From positions 43,098 through 107,097 of the forward strand of contig DAHR01000013.1 in the NCBI GenBank assembly GCA_002498525.1: a DNA stretch of 64,000 bases, read 5' to 3'. Source of the DNA: Euryarchaeota archaeon UBA58 (lineage in GTDB: Archaea > Thermoplasmatota > Poseidoniia > Poseidoniales > Thalassarchaeaceae). How positions within the stretch are numbered: the stretch's first letter is position 1; every line of letters begins with the position of its first letter. A program made the translations under genes and the position numbers. Positions 50,719 through 59,678 of this stretch are shown here, one piece after another. The notes under the pieces are model-generated. The model had not been told where the DNA came from. It saw nothing but the letters and a program-made list of their open reading frames with translations, and made no database searches.

Positions 50719-51072
50719 ATGCCATTCATGGATGCCATGAAAAGTGGAGTTTCGAAGTCTTTAAAATTGGAGGGTCGCGCTACGCGTTCCGAATATTGGT
50801 GGTTTGTCCTGGGTGGCATTATCTTCCAAATGGTATGCACAATTGTAGCAACACAGGCAGTCGCAGTTTTAGCACTATTACCCATTCTACTTGTTCCAGC
50901 ATCGATTACTCTGGTTGTTCGAAGACTTCATGATGTTGGGAAATCGGGTTGGTGGTTCTTCATTGGTTTAATCCCCCTTGTTGGAGTGATTTACTTAATT
51001 TACCTCTTCGTTCAAGAGGGCGATTCTGGGGAAAATATGTATGGATCAGTTCCAACAAATATGCTTGAATAA
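50719..51072 (+). CDS. DUF805-family membrane protein
   Basis: 117 aa. DUF805 (YhaH-like) pattern: SLKLEGRATRSEYWWFVL, three hydrophobic helices, and VVRRLHDVGKSGWWFFIGL with the conserved R-LHD-GxSGWW block. Function unknown; the family is mostly bacterial. Base composition is more AT-rich than the neighbours, which supports transfer from bacteria. Confidence 0.88.
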   Translation: MPFMDAMKSGVSKSLKLEGRATRSEYWWFVLGGIIFQMVCTIVATQAVAVLALLPILLVPASITLVVRRLHDVGKSGWWFFIGLIPLVGVIYLIYLFVQEGDSGENMYGSVPTNMLE

Positions 51073-51127
51073 TTGTTTTACGAAGTATATACCGATAAAC
51101 ATCGCGGAATGAACACCGAAGGATGAT

Positions 51128-52285
51128 TCATTCATCGCGGTCGGCGCCGTCGAGGTAGACGACAGTCATCTCCAATCGCTCGTGAGTCGGGTGGACCTCG
51201 ACCAGAGCGATTGGCGCATCGATCTCTCCAGCCAATTCCTCGGCCATCACCAGAGGCAACTCGATGCGTCCGTTGTCCTCGTCGAAATACATGAATCGGC
51301 GCGGCAACCCCGTCTGTTCGTGAATCTCCTCGATCCAGTCCGTGGCGTCATCAGAATCACAGTCTATCGAACCGAAGACCAGCGTGCCATCCTCTGTCAG
51401 AATCTCATGCGGAGAAATCGTATTCTCACCACGGCGAAGGAAGCGGCGGCGAAGCTGCCCACTATCCTTGTAGGTCGATGTGCAGAATTTCAGATGATAC
51501 GGATAGGCCTCGCGAACCTCCCCATCCTCAGGGTCAGGCGCACCGATCTGAGCAGCAATCACACGGTCGCGCATGCGAACCGATAACTCAGCCGAACCAG
51601 CGGCCCCCGCAGTGATCTCGTCGGAGAGGTTGAAGCCGCGCACCACCATGTTGTCGTGATTGCCAACGGTGATCTCCAACTCATTGAGATTCAAAAATTG
51701 CACATCCATCCCTCGCAGAGTCTCAAGCAATTCGAACAACTCATCGGCCTTGTCGGGCTCGGTCGGAATCTCAACCCCGGTCAACATCCCAGCAGCGGTG
51801 CAAGCCGCAATGGTCTCGCGGTATTTCTCAGCCTTCAAATCCAAGAAATGGAAGCGAATCTCGTCCAACCCAGCCTCAGCGAACTCAGCAGCCCATTCAG
51901 CCTTGAACGGAATACTCGTGTACATGTGCAGGTGGAAGCCATCCCCAAACTCAGTTTTGAGAATTCGACAACCTTCCAGAACCCTCTCGCGAGCCATGAC
52001 AGGGTCGCCACCAGTAATCCCAGCACCGGTCGCATTCATGGCTCGAGCCTCTTCGATCACAGCCCCCCAATCGCCGATTTCGACACGGCGTTCGTTAGCG
52101 TACATGAAGTCGATTTCGCGGCGGTTTTCGGAGAGTGGACAGTAGTCGCACATCCAGTGGCAGTGGCCGGTGATGAACAGCACCAACTTGCTCCCCATCT
52201 GGCATTGGATACAGCCCTCGGTATCGCTCGCATCCGCCGCCTCGGGCAACTCAGGAATGTTCGGTAAACGCAGTTGAAATGTCAT
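51128..52285 (-). CDS. Radical SAM protein, archaeal, unknown substrate
   Basis: 385 aa from ATG 52285, which overlaps the pdxT stop by 4 nt. The 4Fe-4S binding motif CHWMCDYC (CxxxCxxC) is in FITGHCHWMCDYCPLSENR, preceded by a Cys pair CIQC. SAM-binding elements GAGITGGDPVMARERVLEGC and a TIM-barrel pattern (MLTGVEIPTEPDKADELFEL, VQFLNLNELEITV) follow. The C-terminal ~100 residues form another domain. Coupling to pdxT suggests a role near vitamin B6, but no known B6 enzyme is of this type. Substrate unknown. Confidence 0.8.
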   Translation of the reverse strand: MTFQLRLPNIPELPEAADASDTEGCIQCQMGSKLVLFITGHCHWMCDYCPLSENRREIDFMYANERRVEIGDWGAVIEEARAMNATGAGITGGDPVMARERVLEGCRILKTEFGDGFHLHMYTSIPFKAEWAAEFAEAGLDEIRFHFLDLKAEKYRETIAACTAAGMLTGVEIPTEPDKADELFELLETLRGMDVQFLNLNELEITVGNHDNMVVRGFNLSDEITAGAAGSAELSVRMRDRVIAAQIGAPDPEDGEVREAYPYHLKFCTSTYKDSGQLRRRFLRRGENTISPHEILTEDGTLVFGSIDCDSDDATDWIEEIHEQTGLPRRFMYFDEDNGRIELPLVMAEELAGEIDAPIALVEVHPTHERLEMTVVYLDGADRDE

Positions 52286-52884
52286 GCAGCCACCTTTTTT
52301 ACAGTCTCTAATAACCATTGATGGAAGCCATGATCATTTGATAATTCGGGATGGAAAGTAAGAGCCAGACGATTACCAAAACGCACCCCTACAACCTCTT
52401 CACCAAGGGTGGCTACGACCTCTGACGAATCGCCCACATTTGTGAATCGCGGCGCGCGGATGAATACGCCTGGAAAGTCGCGGGCGAGCAGGCTTGATTT
52501 GAGCGCGCTCTGGAATGAATCGACCTGACGGCCGAAGGCGTTTCGGTCGATTTCGGCGGCGACTAACGGCTCGCCGCCGTCACGAGGATCACACAGCAGA
52601 ATTGCACCCGCGCAGGTCCCGAGGACCGGACGGGTGGCATCGGCGCGAAGCCACGAAAACACCGCGGGCAACAGACCCGATGCGGGATCGTTGCCAGTCA
52701 GCCGCATCGTGGTGGATTCACCACCGGGGAAGACGAGTGCATCAGGTTCAGCCTGTATCAGGTCCGAAGCCTTGCGCAACTCGTGAATTTCGATTTCGAT
52801 GTCAGCATCGGCAGCCGCCGAGGTGAGCGCCGCAATGTGAACATGGCGAGCGCCCTGCAACATGACGAGACCGATGCGAAGCAC
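52282..52884 (-). CDS. pdxT: PLP synthase glutaminase subunit PdxT
   Basis: 200 aa from GTG 52884, giving VLRIGLVMLQGARHVHI; ATG 52863 is possible. Class I glutaminase motifs: FPGGESTTMRL, GTCAGAILL with the nucleophile Cys, and LALTFHPELSNDHGFH with the His and Glu of the triad. PdxT makes ammonia for PdxS in pyridoxal phosphate synthesis. PdxS is not in the window. It is in one unit with the radical SAM gene and diverges from serC. Confidence 0.9.
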   Translation of the reverse strand: MLRIGLVMLQGARHVHIAALTSAAADADIEIEIHELRKASDLIQAEPDALVFPGGESTTMRLTGNDPASGLLPAVFSWLRADATRPVLGTCAGAILLCDPRDGGEPLVAAEIDRNAFGRQVDSFQSALKSSLLARDFPGVFIRAPRFTNVGDSSEVVATLGEEVVGVRFGNRLALTFHPELSNDHGFHQWLLETVKKVAA

Positions 52885-52936
52885 GACCTGCCGGCTGAAC
52901 CATCCGGCTTCAATCCAACCCTTATCAGTCGAAGCG

Positions 52937-54085
52937 ATGAAAGACCCCAGCACACGCCCAAAGGGCGTGGCCAACTCAAGGATTCACAACTTCGGCGCCG
53001 GTCCAGCAGTTCTGCCATTATCGGTCGTCGAAGAAGTTCAAGCAGCATTACCCAACTTACACGGCAGCGGCTTCGGACTCTGCGAGATCAGCCACCGAAG
53101 CCCGACTTTCCAAGCGGTTGTCGACAGCGCCATGGCACGCATCAGAAGGGTGCTGTCGGTTCCAGAAGATTATACGATTCTATTTCTTCAAGGCGGCGCT
53201 TCACTGCAATTCTACATGAGCGCGCTAAACCTGTTAGCCCCGGGGGAGGCAGCGGATTTCCTCGTTACGGGAGGTTGGTCGCAGAAGGCCTTGAAGGAGG
53301 CAAATCGCATTGGCGAAGCAGCGGCGCAGTGGGACGATTCTGCAAATGGATTCAAGTCGGTTCCAAACGACGGTGATTACACGATTCGCGAGAACGCAGT
53401 CTACTTGCATTACACATCGAATAACACACTGATGGGTACTCAATTCCACCATCTTCCATACTCGGGGGGCAAGCCACGGGTGCTCGATGCGTCCTCGGAT
53501 ATCGCCGGGGTTCCGCTCGATGTCGCGGCTCACGATCTGATCTACGCGGGGGCTCAGAAGAACCTCGGACCTTCGGGGGTGACGGTGGTCATTCTCTCAC
53601 CTTGGGCGCTGGCTCGGGCGCAAACAAACTCTACTTCGGGCGGTCATACCGGTTGCGGAAATCCAACCATGCTCGATTATACAGTTCATGCTTCGAAGGG
53701 GTCGTTATTCAACACTCCAAACACCTTCGGAATATTCGTTCTCGACTGCGTTTTCAAATGGCTTGAGGAGAACGGCGGACTGGCTGGATCGATTGCGCGG
53801 AATCGGGCTAAGGCGGCCCTTCTGTATGGCGAGCTCGACCGGACTGATTTCTGGGTTCCACATGCTGAGGTTGGCTCTCGCTCGGTGATGAACGTCACTT
53901 GGAGATGTGCTGATGAAACTCTCGAATCGGTGTTTTTGGCGGAAGCGACGGCGGCTGGTCTTGGTGGTCTGAAAGGTCATCGCTCGGTCGGTGGTATTCG
54001 GGCAAGCATGTACAATGGCTGTCCTATCGAGTCTGTCGAGGCGCTGGTTGTGTTCATGCGCGGCTTTGCGGAGCGGCATTCCTGA
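52937..54085 (+). CDS. serC: Phosphoserine aminotransferase (SerC)
   Basis: 382 aa from ATG 52937; GTG 52967 would start nearer the conserved RIHNFGAGPAVLP. Class V aminotransferase signs: GFGLCEISHRSPTF, LFLQGGASLQFYM, LHYTSNNTLMGTQF, DASSDIAGVPLDV and YAGAQKNLGPSG, whose Lys binds PLP. It converts 3-phosphohydroxypyruvate to phosphoserine and can also act in PLP synthesis. The divergent pdxT and the serB-like gene (21960-22634) fit a serine/PLP link. Confidence 0.93.
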   Translation: MKDPSTRPKGVANSRIHNFGAGPAVLPLSVVEEVQAALPNLHGSGFGLCEISHRSPTFQAVVDSAMARIRRVLSVPEDYTILFLQGGASLQFYMSALNLLAPGEAADFLVTGGWSQKALKEANRIGEAAAQWDDSANGFKSVPNDGDYTIRENAVYLHYTSNNTLMGTQFHHLPYSGGKPRVLDASSDIAGVPLDVAAHDLIYAGAQKNLGPSGVTVVILSPWALARAQTNSTSGGHTGCGNPTMLDYTVHASKGSLFNTPNTFGIFVLDCVFKWLEENGGLAGSIARNRAKAALLYGELDRTDFWVPHAEVGSRSVMNVTWRCADETLESVFLAEATAAGLGGLKGHRSVGGIRASMYNGCPIESVEALVVFMRGFAERHS

Positions 54086-54151
54086 GAATGCGGCGCAGGT
54101 AGCCGCTTCCATTCGGATTTTCTATCAAGGAGAGATTGATAACCGCGTGGA

Positions 54152-56161
54152 ATGGTTCGCGACGCGATGACCGAGTTGGACAGCATCGAGAGCATGTTGG
54201 ATGAACAGCGTCGTTTCCCACCCCCCGAGCCAATCGCCAGCGAGGCGCACATCACCGACCTCGATGAATATCAATCGATGTGGCGGCGCAGCATCGCCGA
54301 CCCCGCCGGCTTCTGGGGTGAGATCGCCGAAGATTTCGAGTGGTATCGCAAGTGGGACGAGGTCGCCTCTTGGGATTTCGTGGATGCGCAGATCAAGTGG
54401 TTCGAGGGTGCCCAACTGAACGTCAGTGTGAACTGCCTTGACAGGCACATCGCTGCTGGTCGCGCTGGCGATCCAGCCATCTCGTTCGAGGCGGACGACG
54501 GTGAAATGAGCACCTACAGCTTCAGTGAAGTGCTGGAGCAGGTGTGTCGGCTAGGAAACCTCCTGCGCGTGAATGGCGTCACCAAGGGAGATCGTGTCAC
54601 AGTCTACATGCCGATGATTCCCGAACTCGCCTTCACGCTGTTGGCCTGCGCACGCATCGGCGCCATACATTCAGTCGTGTTCGGCGGCTTCTCTGCAGAC
54701 TCACTCGCCCAGCGCATCGTCGACTGCACCTCAGACGTGCTCGTAACCACAGACGCCGGCATCCGCGGCGGCAAGCTGGTCCCGCTCAAGTCGACGGGCG
54801 ACGCTGCCATCGAACTCGCCGCTGAGCAGGGCGTCAACGTCCGCTGCGTGATAGTCAACCACAGAGCAGGCGATGGAATCGGCGAAGGCAGCCCGGGCTG
54901 GGTCGCGGGAAGGGATGTCGATATGGAAGAAGGAATGGCAGCCCAAGGAACCACTTGTGAGCCGGAGATCATGGAAGCTGAGGATCCACTCTTCATCCTC
55001 TACACGTCTGGCTCGACTGGCAAGCCAAAGGGGGTCCTGCACACTCAGGCGGGTTACATGGTGTATGCGGCTACGACCTGCAAATACGTCTTCGACCTGA
55101 GGCCTGAGCGCGACCTGCACTTCTGCACGGCAGACATAGGATGGGTTACCGGTCACACCTACATCATCTACGGCCCGCTCGCTCTGGGGGTTCACACACT
55201 GATGTTCGAGGGAATTCCGACCTACCCTGACGCTGGGAGGTTCTGGGACATCTGCGACAAGCACCGTCCTACCACCTTCTACACCGCTCCCACCGCAATC
55301 CGGGCCCTCATGGTGCATGGCACTGAGCCGGTTCATCGCTACAAGCGGGACTCGATGAGAGTGCTCGGGACGGTCGGCGAGCCGATCAACCCAGAGGCGT
55401 GGATGTGGTATCACAAGCACGTGGGAGGCGAGACTCGCCCTATCGTCGACACTTGGTGGCAGACGGAGACGGGCGGCATAATGATCACTCCACTTCCCGG
55501 AATGACGACCACGAAGCCTGGTTCAGTGACGCGGCCGTTCTTCGGTGTGCTGCCGCGAGTGGTGAAAGCGGACGGGACCGAGTGCGAAGTGAACGAGGGA
55601 GGCTACCTGATCATCGAGCAGGCGTGGCCTGGCATGATGCGCACGCTCTACGGCGACCACGAGCGGTTTCGCGAGGTCTACTTCACCCAACAACCAGGGC
55701 GCTACTTCACCGGCGACGGGGCTCGCAAGGACGAAGACGGCTGCTTCTGGATAATGGGCCGCATCGACGACGTGATCAACATCTCAGGACACCGTATGGG
55801 AACCGCCGAAGTCGAGTCGGCACTCGTGGCGCACAAGTCGGTGTGCGAGGCGGCGGTGGTCGGCTTCCCGCACGAGATCAAGGGACAGGGCATCTACTGC
55901 TATGTCACCCTCGAGCAGGGAATCAAGGCCTCGGATGAACTCAGACAAGAACTCAGAATGGGAGTGCGAACGATTATCGGACCAATAGCCACGCCGGACG
56001 CCATCCACTTCACACAGGTACTCCCGAAAACTAGGTCAGGGAAGATCATGCGACGCATCCTCAGGAAAATAGCCGCTGGTGACGTCAGCGACCTCGGCGA
56101 TACAAGCACTTTGGCTGACCCGAGCGTTGTCACCGACCTCCTCAAGAGTCGTCCAGAGTGA
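54152..56161 (+). CDS. acs: Acetyl-CoA synthetase
   Basis: 669 aa, full length. ACS core: an AMP-binding P-loop LYTSGSTGKPKGVLHT, TADIGWVTGHTYIIYGPLAL, WWQTETGG, ISGHRMGTAEVESALVAHKS and the C-terminal TRSGKIMRRILRKIA, which holds the catalytic Lys that is acetylated in regulated enzymes. It makes acetyl-CoA from acetate with ATP. It is followed by deoC and an ALDH16-like gene on the same strand, and together these could carry deoxyribose carbon to acetyl-CoA. Confidence 0.95.
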   Translation: MVRDAMTELDSIESMLDEQRRFPPPEPIASEAHITDLDEYQSMWRRSIADPAGFWGEIAEDFEWYRKWDEVASWDFVDAQIKWFEGAQLNVSVNCLDRHIAAGRAGDPAISFEADDGEMSTYSFSEVLEQVCRLGNLLRVNGVTKGDRVTVYMPMIPELAFTLLACARIGAIHSVVFGGFSADSLAQRIVDCTSDVLVTTDAGIRGGKLVPLKSTGDAAIELAAEQGVNVRCVIVNHRAGDGIGEGSPGWVAGRDVDMEEGMAAQGTTCEPEIMEAEDPLFILYTSGSTGKPKGVLHTQAGYMVYAATTCKYVFDLRPERDLHFCTADIGWVTGHTYIIYGPLALGVHTLMFEGIPTYPDAGRFWDICDKHRPTTFYTAPTAIRALMVHGTEPVHRYKRDSMRVLGTVGEPINPEAWMWYHKHVGGETRPIVDTWWQTETGGIMITPLPGMTTTKPGSVTRPFFGVLPRVVKADGTECEVNEGGYLIIEQAWPGMMRTLYGDHERFREVYFTQQPGRYFTGDGARKDEDGCFWIMGRIDDVINISGHRMGTAEVESALVAHKSVCEAAVVGFPHEIKGQGIYCYVTLEQGIKASDELRQELRMGVRTIIGPIATPDAIHFTQVLPKTRSGKIMRRILRKIAAGDVSDLGDTSTLADPSVVTDLLKSRPE

Positions 56162-56236
56162 AGAAAAGCCGAATTTTCCTAATCCGATTGATTCTAATGG
56201 ACCGTACTGAGCGGTGTTGATGAGTAGGTGGGCGCA

Positions 56237-57193
56237 ATGTATGTCTCGACAAGGAACTCCGGGGGAGAGTTAGACCTCGACCTGCTCGACTCGATTCATA
56301 TCAACCGCTCCGCTCTAGAGCGTCGAGCAGCGACTCTGCCCAAGCGGCGTGCGGTGAAGCAGGACTGGCAGGTCGCCTGGATGCTGCAAGCGCTGCGCTG
56401 CATCGACCTGACCACGCTCGCCGGCGACGATACACGCGGACGGGTCGTTCGCCTCGCGCAGAAGGCGATCCGACCTGTCAGAGGCGACCTGTTGAGTGCA
56501 CTCGACCTCGATGTCGACACGATTCACTGTGCCAGCGTCTGCGTCTACCACAACATGGTGCCCGCCGTGGCCGCCGCTCTAGAGGGCAGTCCAGTCGGAA
56601 CCTGTGCCGTATCTACCGGCTTCCCGGCGGGGCACATCCCGCACGAGTTCAAACTCGAGCAGATCGAGGCATCGGTGGCGGCCGGAGCCAGCGAAATCGA
56701 CATCGTGGTGAGTCGAGAGACCGTGCTGCGCGGTGATTGGCAGGCACTATACGACGAGGTGCGTGATTTCCGGACCTCCTGTGGTGACGCCCACCTGAAG
56801 ACGATTCTTGCAACCGGAGAGTTGGCCAGCCTCAAGCAGGTGGCCCAAGCGAGCCACGTGTGCATGCTCGCGGGCGCGGATTTCATCAAAACGAGCACCG
56901 GCAAGGAGAGCGTGAACGCAACCCTTCCCGTTGGACTTGCGATGGTGCGCGCCATCCGAGATTACCACCAGCGCACCGGACAGAAGGTCGGGTTCAAGCC
57001 GGCTGGGGGCATCAGCACCGCCAAAGAGGCGGTTGTCTGGCTGGCGCTGATGAAAGAGGAACTGGGTGACGAGTGGATGCAGCCCGACCTTTTCCGCATC
57101 GGTGCCTCCTCGCTGCTCGCAGACATCGAGCGGCAACTCGAATTCCATCTCTCAGGCCACTATTCAGCGGCCAACAGACATCCGATGGCATGA
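56237..57193 (+). CDS. deoC: Deoxyribose-phosphate aldolase (DERA)
   Basis: 318 aa from ATG 56237 (GTG 56228 is possible), AGGTGGG about 7 nt upstream. It belongs to the long DERA form. CIDLTTLAGDDT and the lysines are present: ADFIKTSTGKE with the Schiff-base Lys, GFKPAGGIST with the second Lys. It splits 2-deoxyribose-5-phosphate into acetaldehyde and glyceraldehyde-3-phosphate. The next gene, an aldehyde dehydrogenase, begins 9 nt after its stop. Confidence 0.94.
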   Translation: MYVSTRNSGGELDLDLLDSIHINRSALERRAATLPKRRAVKQDWQVAWMLQALRCIDLTTLAGDDTRGRVVRLAQKAIRPVRGDLLSALDLDVDTIHCASVCVYHNMVPAVAAALEGSPVGTCAVSTGFPAGHIPHEFKLEQIEASVAAGASEIDIVVSRETVLRGDWQALYDEVRDFRTSCGDAHLKTILATGELASLKQVAQASHVCMLAGADFIKTSTGKESVNATLPVGLAMVRAIRDYHQRTGQKVGFKPAGGISTAKEAVVWLALMKEELGDEWMQPDLFRIGASSLLADIERQLEFHLSGHYSAANRHPMA

Positions 57194-57202
57194 GGTGAAC
57201 GA

Positions 57203-59536
57203 ATGAGCGTCAAGGAGATCCTCGATTCCCTCGAATGGGGTCCTGCACCCGAATCGGACGCCTTCGCCCGTGAATGGCTGGACGAGCACGGCCCCGATTT
57301 TGGCATGTACATCGACGGCGGCTGGAGGCACGCCGCCAGCGGCGAGAAATTCGAGACGCGCAACCCGGCTGACAACCAGCTGCTCGGCACTATCTCACAG
57401 GCCGGCGAAGAAGAGGTGAATGCGGCAGTGGCAGCAGCCCGAGCCGCACTGCCCGAGTGGTCCTCAACACCAGGACACGTGCGCGCCCGCTATCTCTACG
57501 CCATCGCCAGACAGGTGCAGAAGCACCACCGACTCCTCGCCGTGCTGGAGACTCTCGACAACGGCAAGCCGATCCGCGAGACCCGCGATGTGGACATCCC
57601 GCTGGTCGCCCGCCACTTCTACCACCACGCCGGCTGGGCACAGCTGTTCGATGAGACATTCCCCGGCTACGGCCCGGTCGGAGTCTGTGGTCAGGTGATT
57701 CCGTGGAACTTCCCGCTGCTGATGCTCGCATGGAAGATTGCTCCCGCCATCGCCGCCGGAAACACCGTCGTGCTCAAACCGGCCGAGTTCACCTCAATCT
57801 CCGCACTCGCCTTCGCCGCCATCTGCGAATCGGTGGGACTCCCTTCGGGTGTCGTTAACATCGTCACCGGCGACGGACGCACAGGCGCGCTTATCACAGA
57901 GCATGAGGACATCGACAAAGTCGCTTTCACCGGCTCGACAGAAGTCGGCCGCATAATACGCAAGGCAACCGCGGGCAGCGGAAAGGCCCTGACCCTGGAA
58001 CTCGGAGGCAAGAGCCCGTTCATCGTCTTCGAGGACGCCGACATAGACTCGGCGGTCGAAGGGCTCGTGAACGCCATATGGTTCAATCAGGGTCAGGTCT
58101 GCTGTGCCGGCTCGAGGTTGTTGGTGCAGGAGTCTGTAGCAGAGGAGTTCCATGAGAAACTGCGTGCACGCATGGGGAAGCTTCGGGTGGGTAACCCGAT
58201 GGACAAGGCAGTCGACATGGGTGCGATAGTAGATGAAGTCCAACTCAAAACCATCTCTGAACTCTGCCAGCTCGGCTGCGACGAAGGGGCCACGATGTGG
58301 CAACCGGACACCGAACTCCCCAAGGGAGGCTGGTTCTTCCCACCCACACTGTTCACAGACGTCTCACCCGCTTCCACGATCGTCCAGGAGGAGATCTTCG
58401 GCCCGGTGCTGGTCTCGCTCACCTTCCGCTCCCACGAAGAGGCGATCGCGCTCGCAAACAATACGCGCTATGGACTGGCCGGCAGCGTCTGGAGTCAGGA
58501 CATCGACACGGCGCTCGAGGTTGCACGGGCAATCCGCGCTGGCACTATCTGGGTGAACTGCACCAATCAATTCGACGCCAACTCCGGCTTCGGTGGCTAT
58601 CGTGAGTCAGGCTTCGGTCGCGAGGGCGGCCGCGAGGGGATGCACGCCTACATACGACCCACAGGTGATCACGAGTCTCCCGCAGCTGTCGCTACCGCAG
58701 GGGTAGACGCTCCCGCGCCAGCAGGCGGTGACGGCTCAGGAGATATCGATCGGACAGCCAAGATGTACATCGGCGGCAAGCAGAAGCGGCCAGATGGTGG
58801 CTACTCACTCGATGTGCCTGGTGGACAGGTCGGCCGGGGTAATCGCAAGGACATCCGAGACGCGGTGGCGGCAGCCATCAAGGCGACCGCCTGGGCAGAA
58901 ATGAGTGCTCATTCACGCGCACAGGTGCTCTACTACATCGCCGAGAACCTCGAACAGCGCACCGAGGAATTCGCGAGCATAATCTCAGCGAGCACCGGCT
59001 GCTCCGATGATGATGCGGCTACCGAAGTTGCCGACTCCGTCGCCGAGTGGTTCCGCTGGGCGGCGTGGGCGGACAAGTTCGACGGACGTGTGCACGAGAC
59101 TACCATGCACGGACTGGTTCTGGCACTCAACGAGGCGATCGGTGTCGTCGGAGTGATCTGCCCCGATTCACGACCACTGCATGGATTCACCCGACTGGTG
59201 GCACCACTGCTCGCCATGGGCAACACCGTGGTGGCGATTCCCTCAGAAGCACACCCGCTGGCGGCCGCTGGCATCTACCAAGTGCTGGAAACCTCTGACC
59301 TTCCCGGCGGCGTACTGAACTTCGTCACCGGGTTGCGCCAAGAGATTGTCAGTACCCTTGCGGAACACGACGGTGTCGACGCCATCTGGTCCGCTGCGGG
59401 CGACATCGCCGAGGTGGAGGTGGCCAGTGCTGGAAACATGAAGAGAGTCTGGAACGCGGACACAAGCGCGGCCGACGAGGAATTGCTCAGAGCGGCGATT
59501 CAGGTGAAGAACATCTGGCTGCCACACGGTGTCTGA
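57203..59536 (+). CDS. ALDH16-like aldehyde dehydrogenase with a non-catalytic second domain
   Basis: 777 aa. Domain 1 (about 35-490) is a complete ALDH: IPWNFPLLMLAWKIAPA, KPAEFTSIS, FTGSTEVGR, TLELGGKSPFIV with the Glu, FNQGQVCCAGSRLLV with the catalytic Cys, and EEIFGPVLVSLTF. A linker (490-520) leads to a second ALDH-like domain (520-777) that keeps the fold but lacks a Cys/Glu pair and ends early (AIQVKNIWLPHGV). Two such domains with an inactive second half define ALDH16. It sits 9 nt after deoC, so its substrate may be acetaldehyde. Its product acetate could be activated by the nearby acs. Confidence 0.88.
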   Translation: MSVKEILDSLEWGPAPESDAFAREWLDEHGPDFGMYIDGGWRHAASGEKFETRNPADNQLLGTISQAGEEEVNAAVAAARAALPEWSSTPGHVRARYLYAIARQVQKHHRLLAVLETLDNGKPIRETRDVDIPLVARHFYHHAGWAQLFDETFPGYGPVGVCGQVIPWNFPLLMLAWKIAPAIAAGNTVVLKPAEFTSISALAFAAICESVGLPSGVVNIVTGDGRTGALITEHEDIDKVAFTGSTEVGRIIRKATAGSGKALTLELGGKSPFIVFEDADIDSAVEGLVNAIWFNQGQVCCAGSRLLVQESVAEEFHEKLRARMGKLRVGNPMDKAVDMGAIVDEVQLKTISELCQLGCDEGATMWQPDTELPKGGWFFPPTLFTDVSPASTIVQEEIFGPVLVSLTFRSHEEAIALANNTRYGLAGSVWSQDIDTALEVARAIRAGTIWVNCTNQFDANSGFGGYRESGFGREGGREGMHAYIRPTGDHESPAAVATAGVDAPAPAGGDGSGDIDRTAKMYIGGKQKRPDGGYSLDVPGGQVGRGNRKDIRDAVAAAIKATAWAEMSAHSRAQVLYYIAENLEQRTEEFASIISASTGCSDDDAATEVADSVAEWFRWAAWADKFDGRVHETTMHGLVLALNEAIGVVGVICPDSRPLHGFTRLVAPLLAMGNTVVAIPSEAHPLAAAGIYQVLETSDLPGGVLNFVTGLRQEIVSTLAEHDGVDAIWSAAGDIAEVEVASAGNMKRVWNADTSAADEELLRAAIQVKNIWLPHGV

Positions 59537-59654
59537 TGCCGCAGGCCGAGGGCCGCTTCATGTGAGAATAAGTCCTCAGTCTCAAGGATGGTTATATCTC
59601 GACTTATGGAGGTCGGCGGGCGCCCAGCGTGTGATGGTTTTCCCAGAGACTGCA

Positions 59655-59677
59655 GAATCCACGCATGGCGTGGATTC
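59655..59677. terminator. 10-bp perfect hairpin with 3-nt loop at the 3' end of the membrane-protein gene
   Basis: GAATCCACGC-ATG-GCGTGGATTC lies directly after the stop (59679) of the minus-strand gene and between convergent genes. It is the strongest short hairpin I found in the window. It is not followed by a T-run, so it may be a 3' structure or a bidirectional terminator. Confidence 0.5.
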
Positions 59678-59678
59678 G

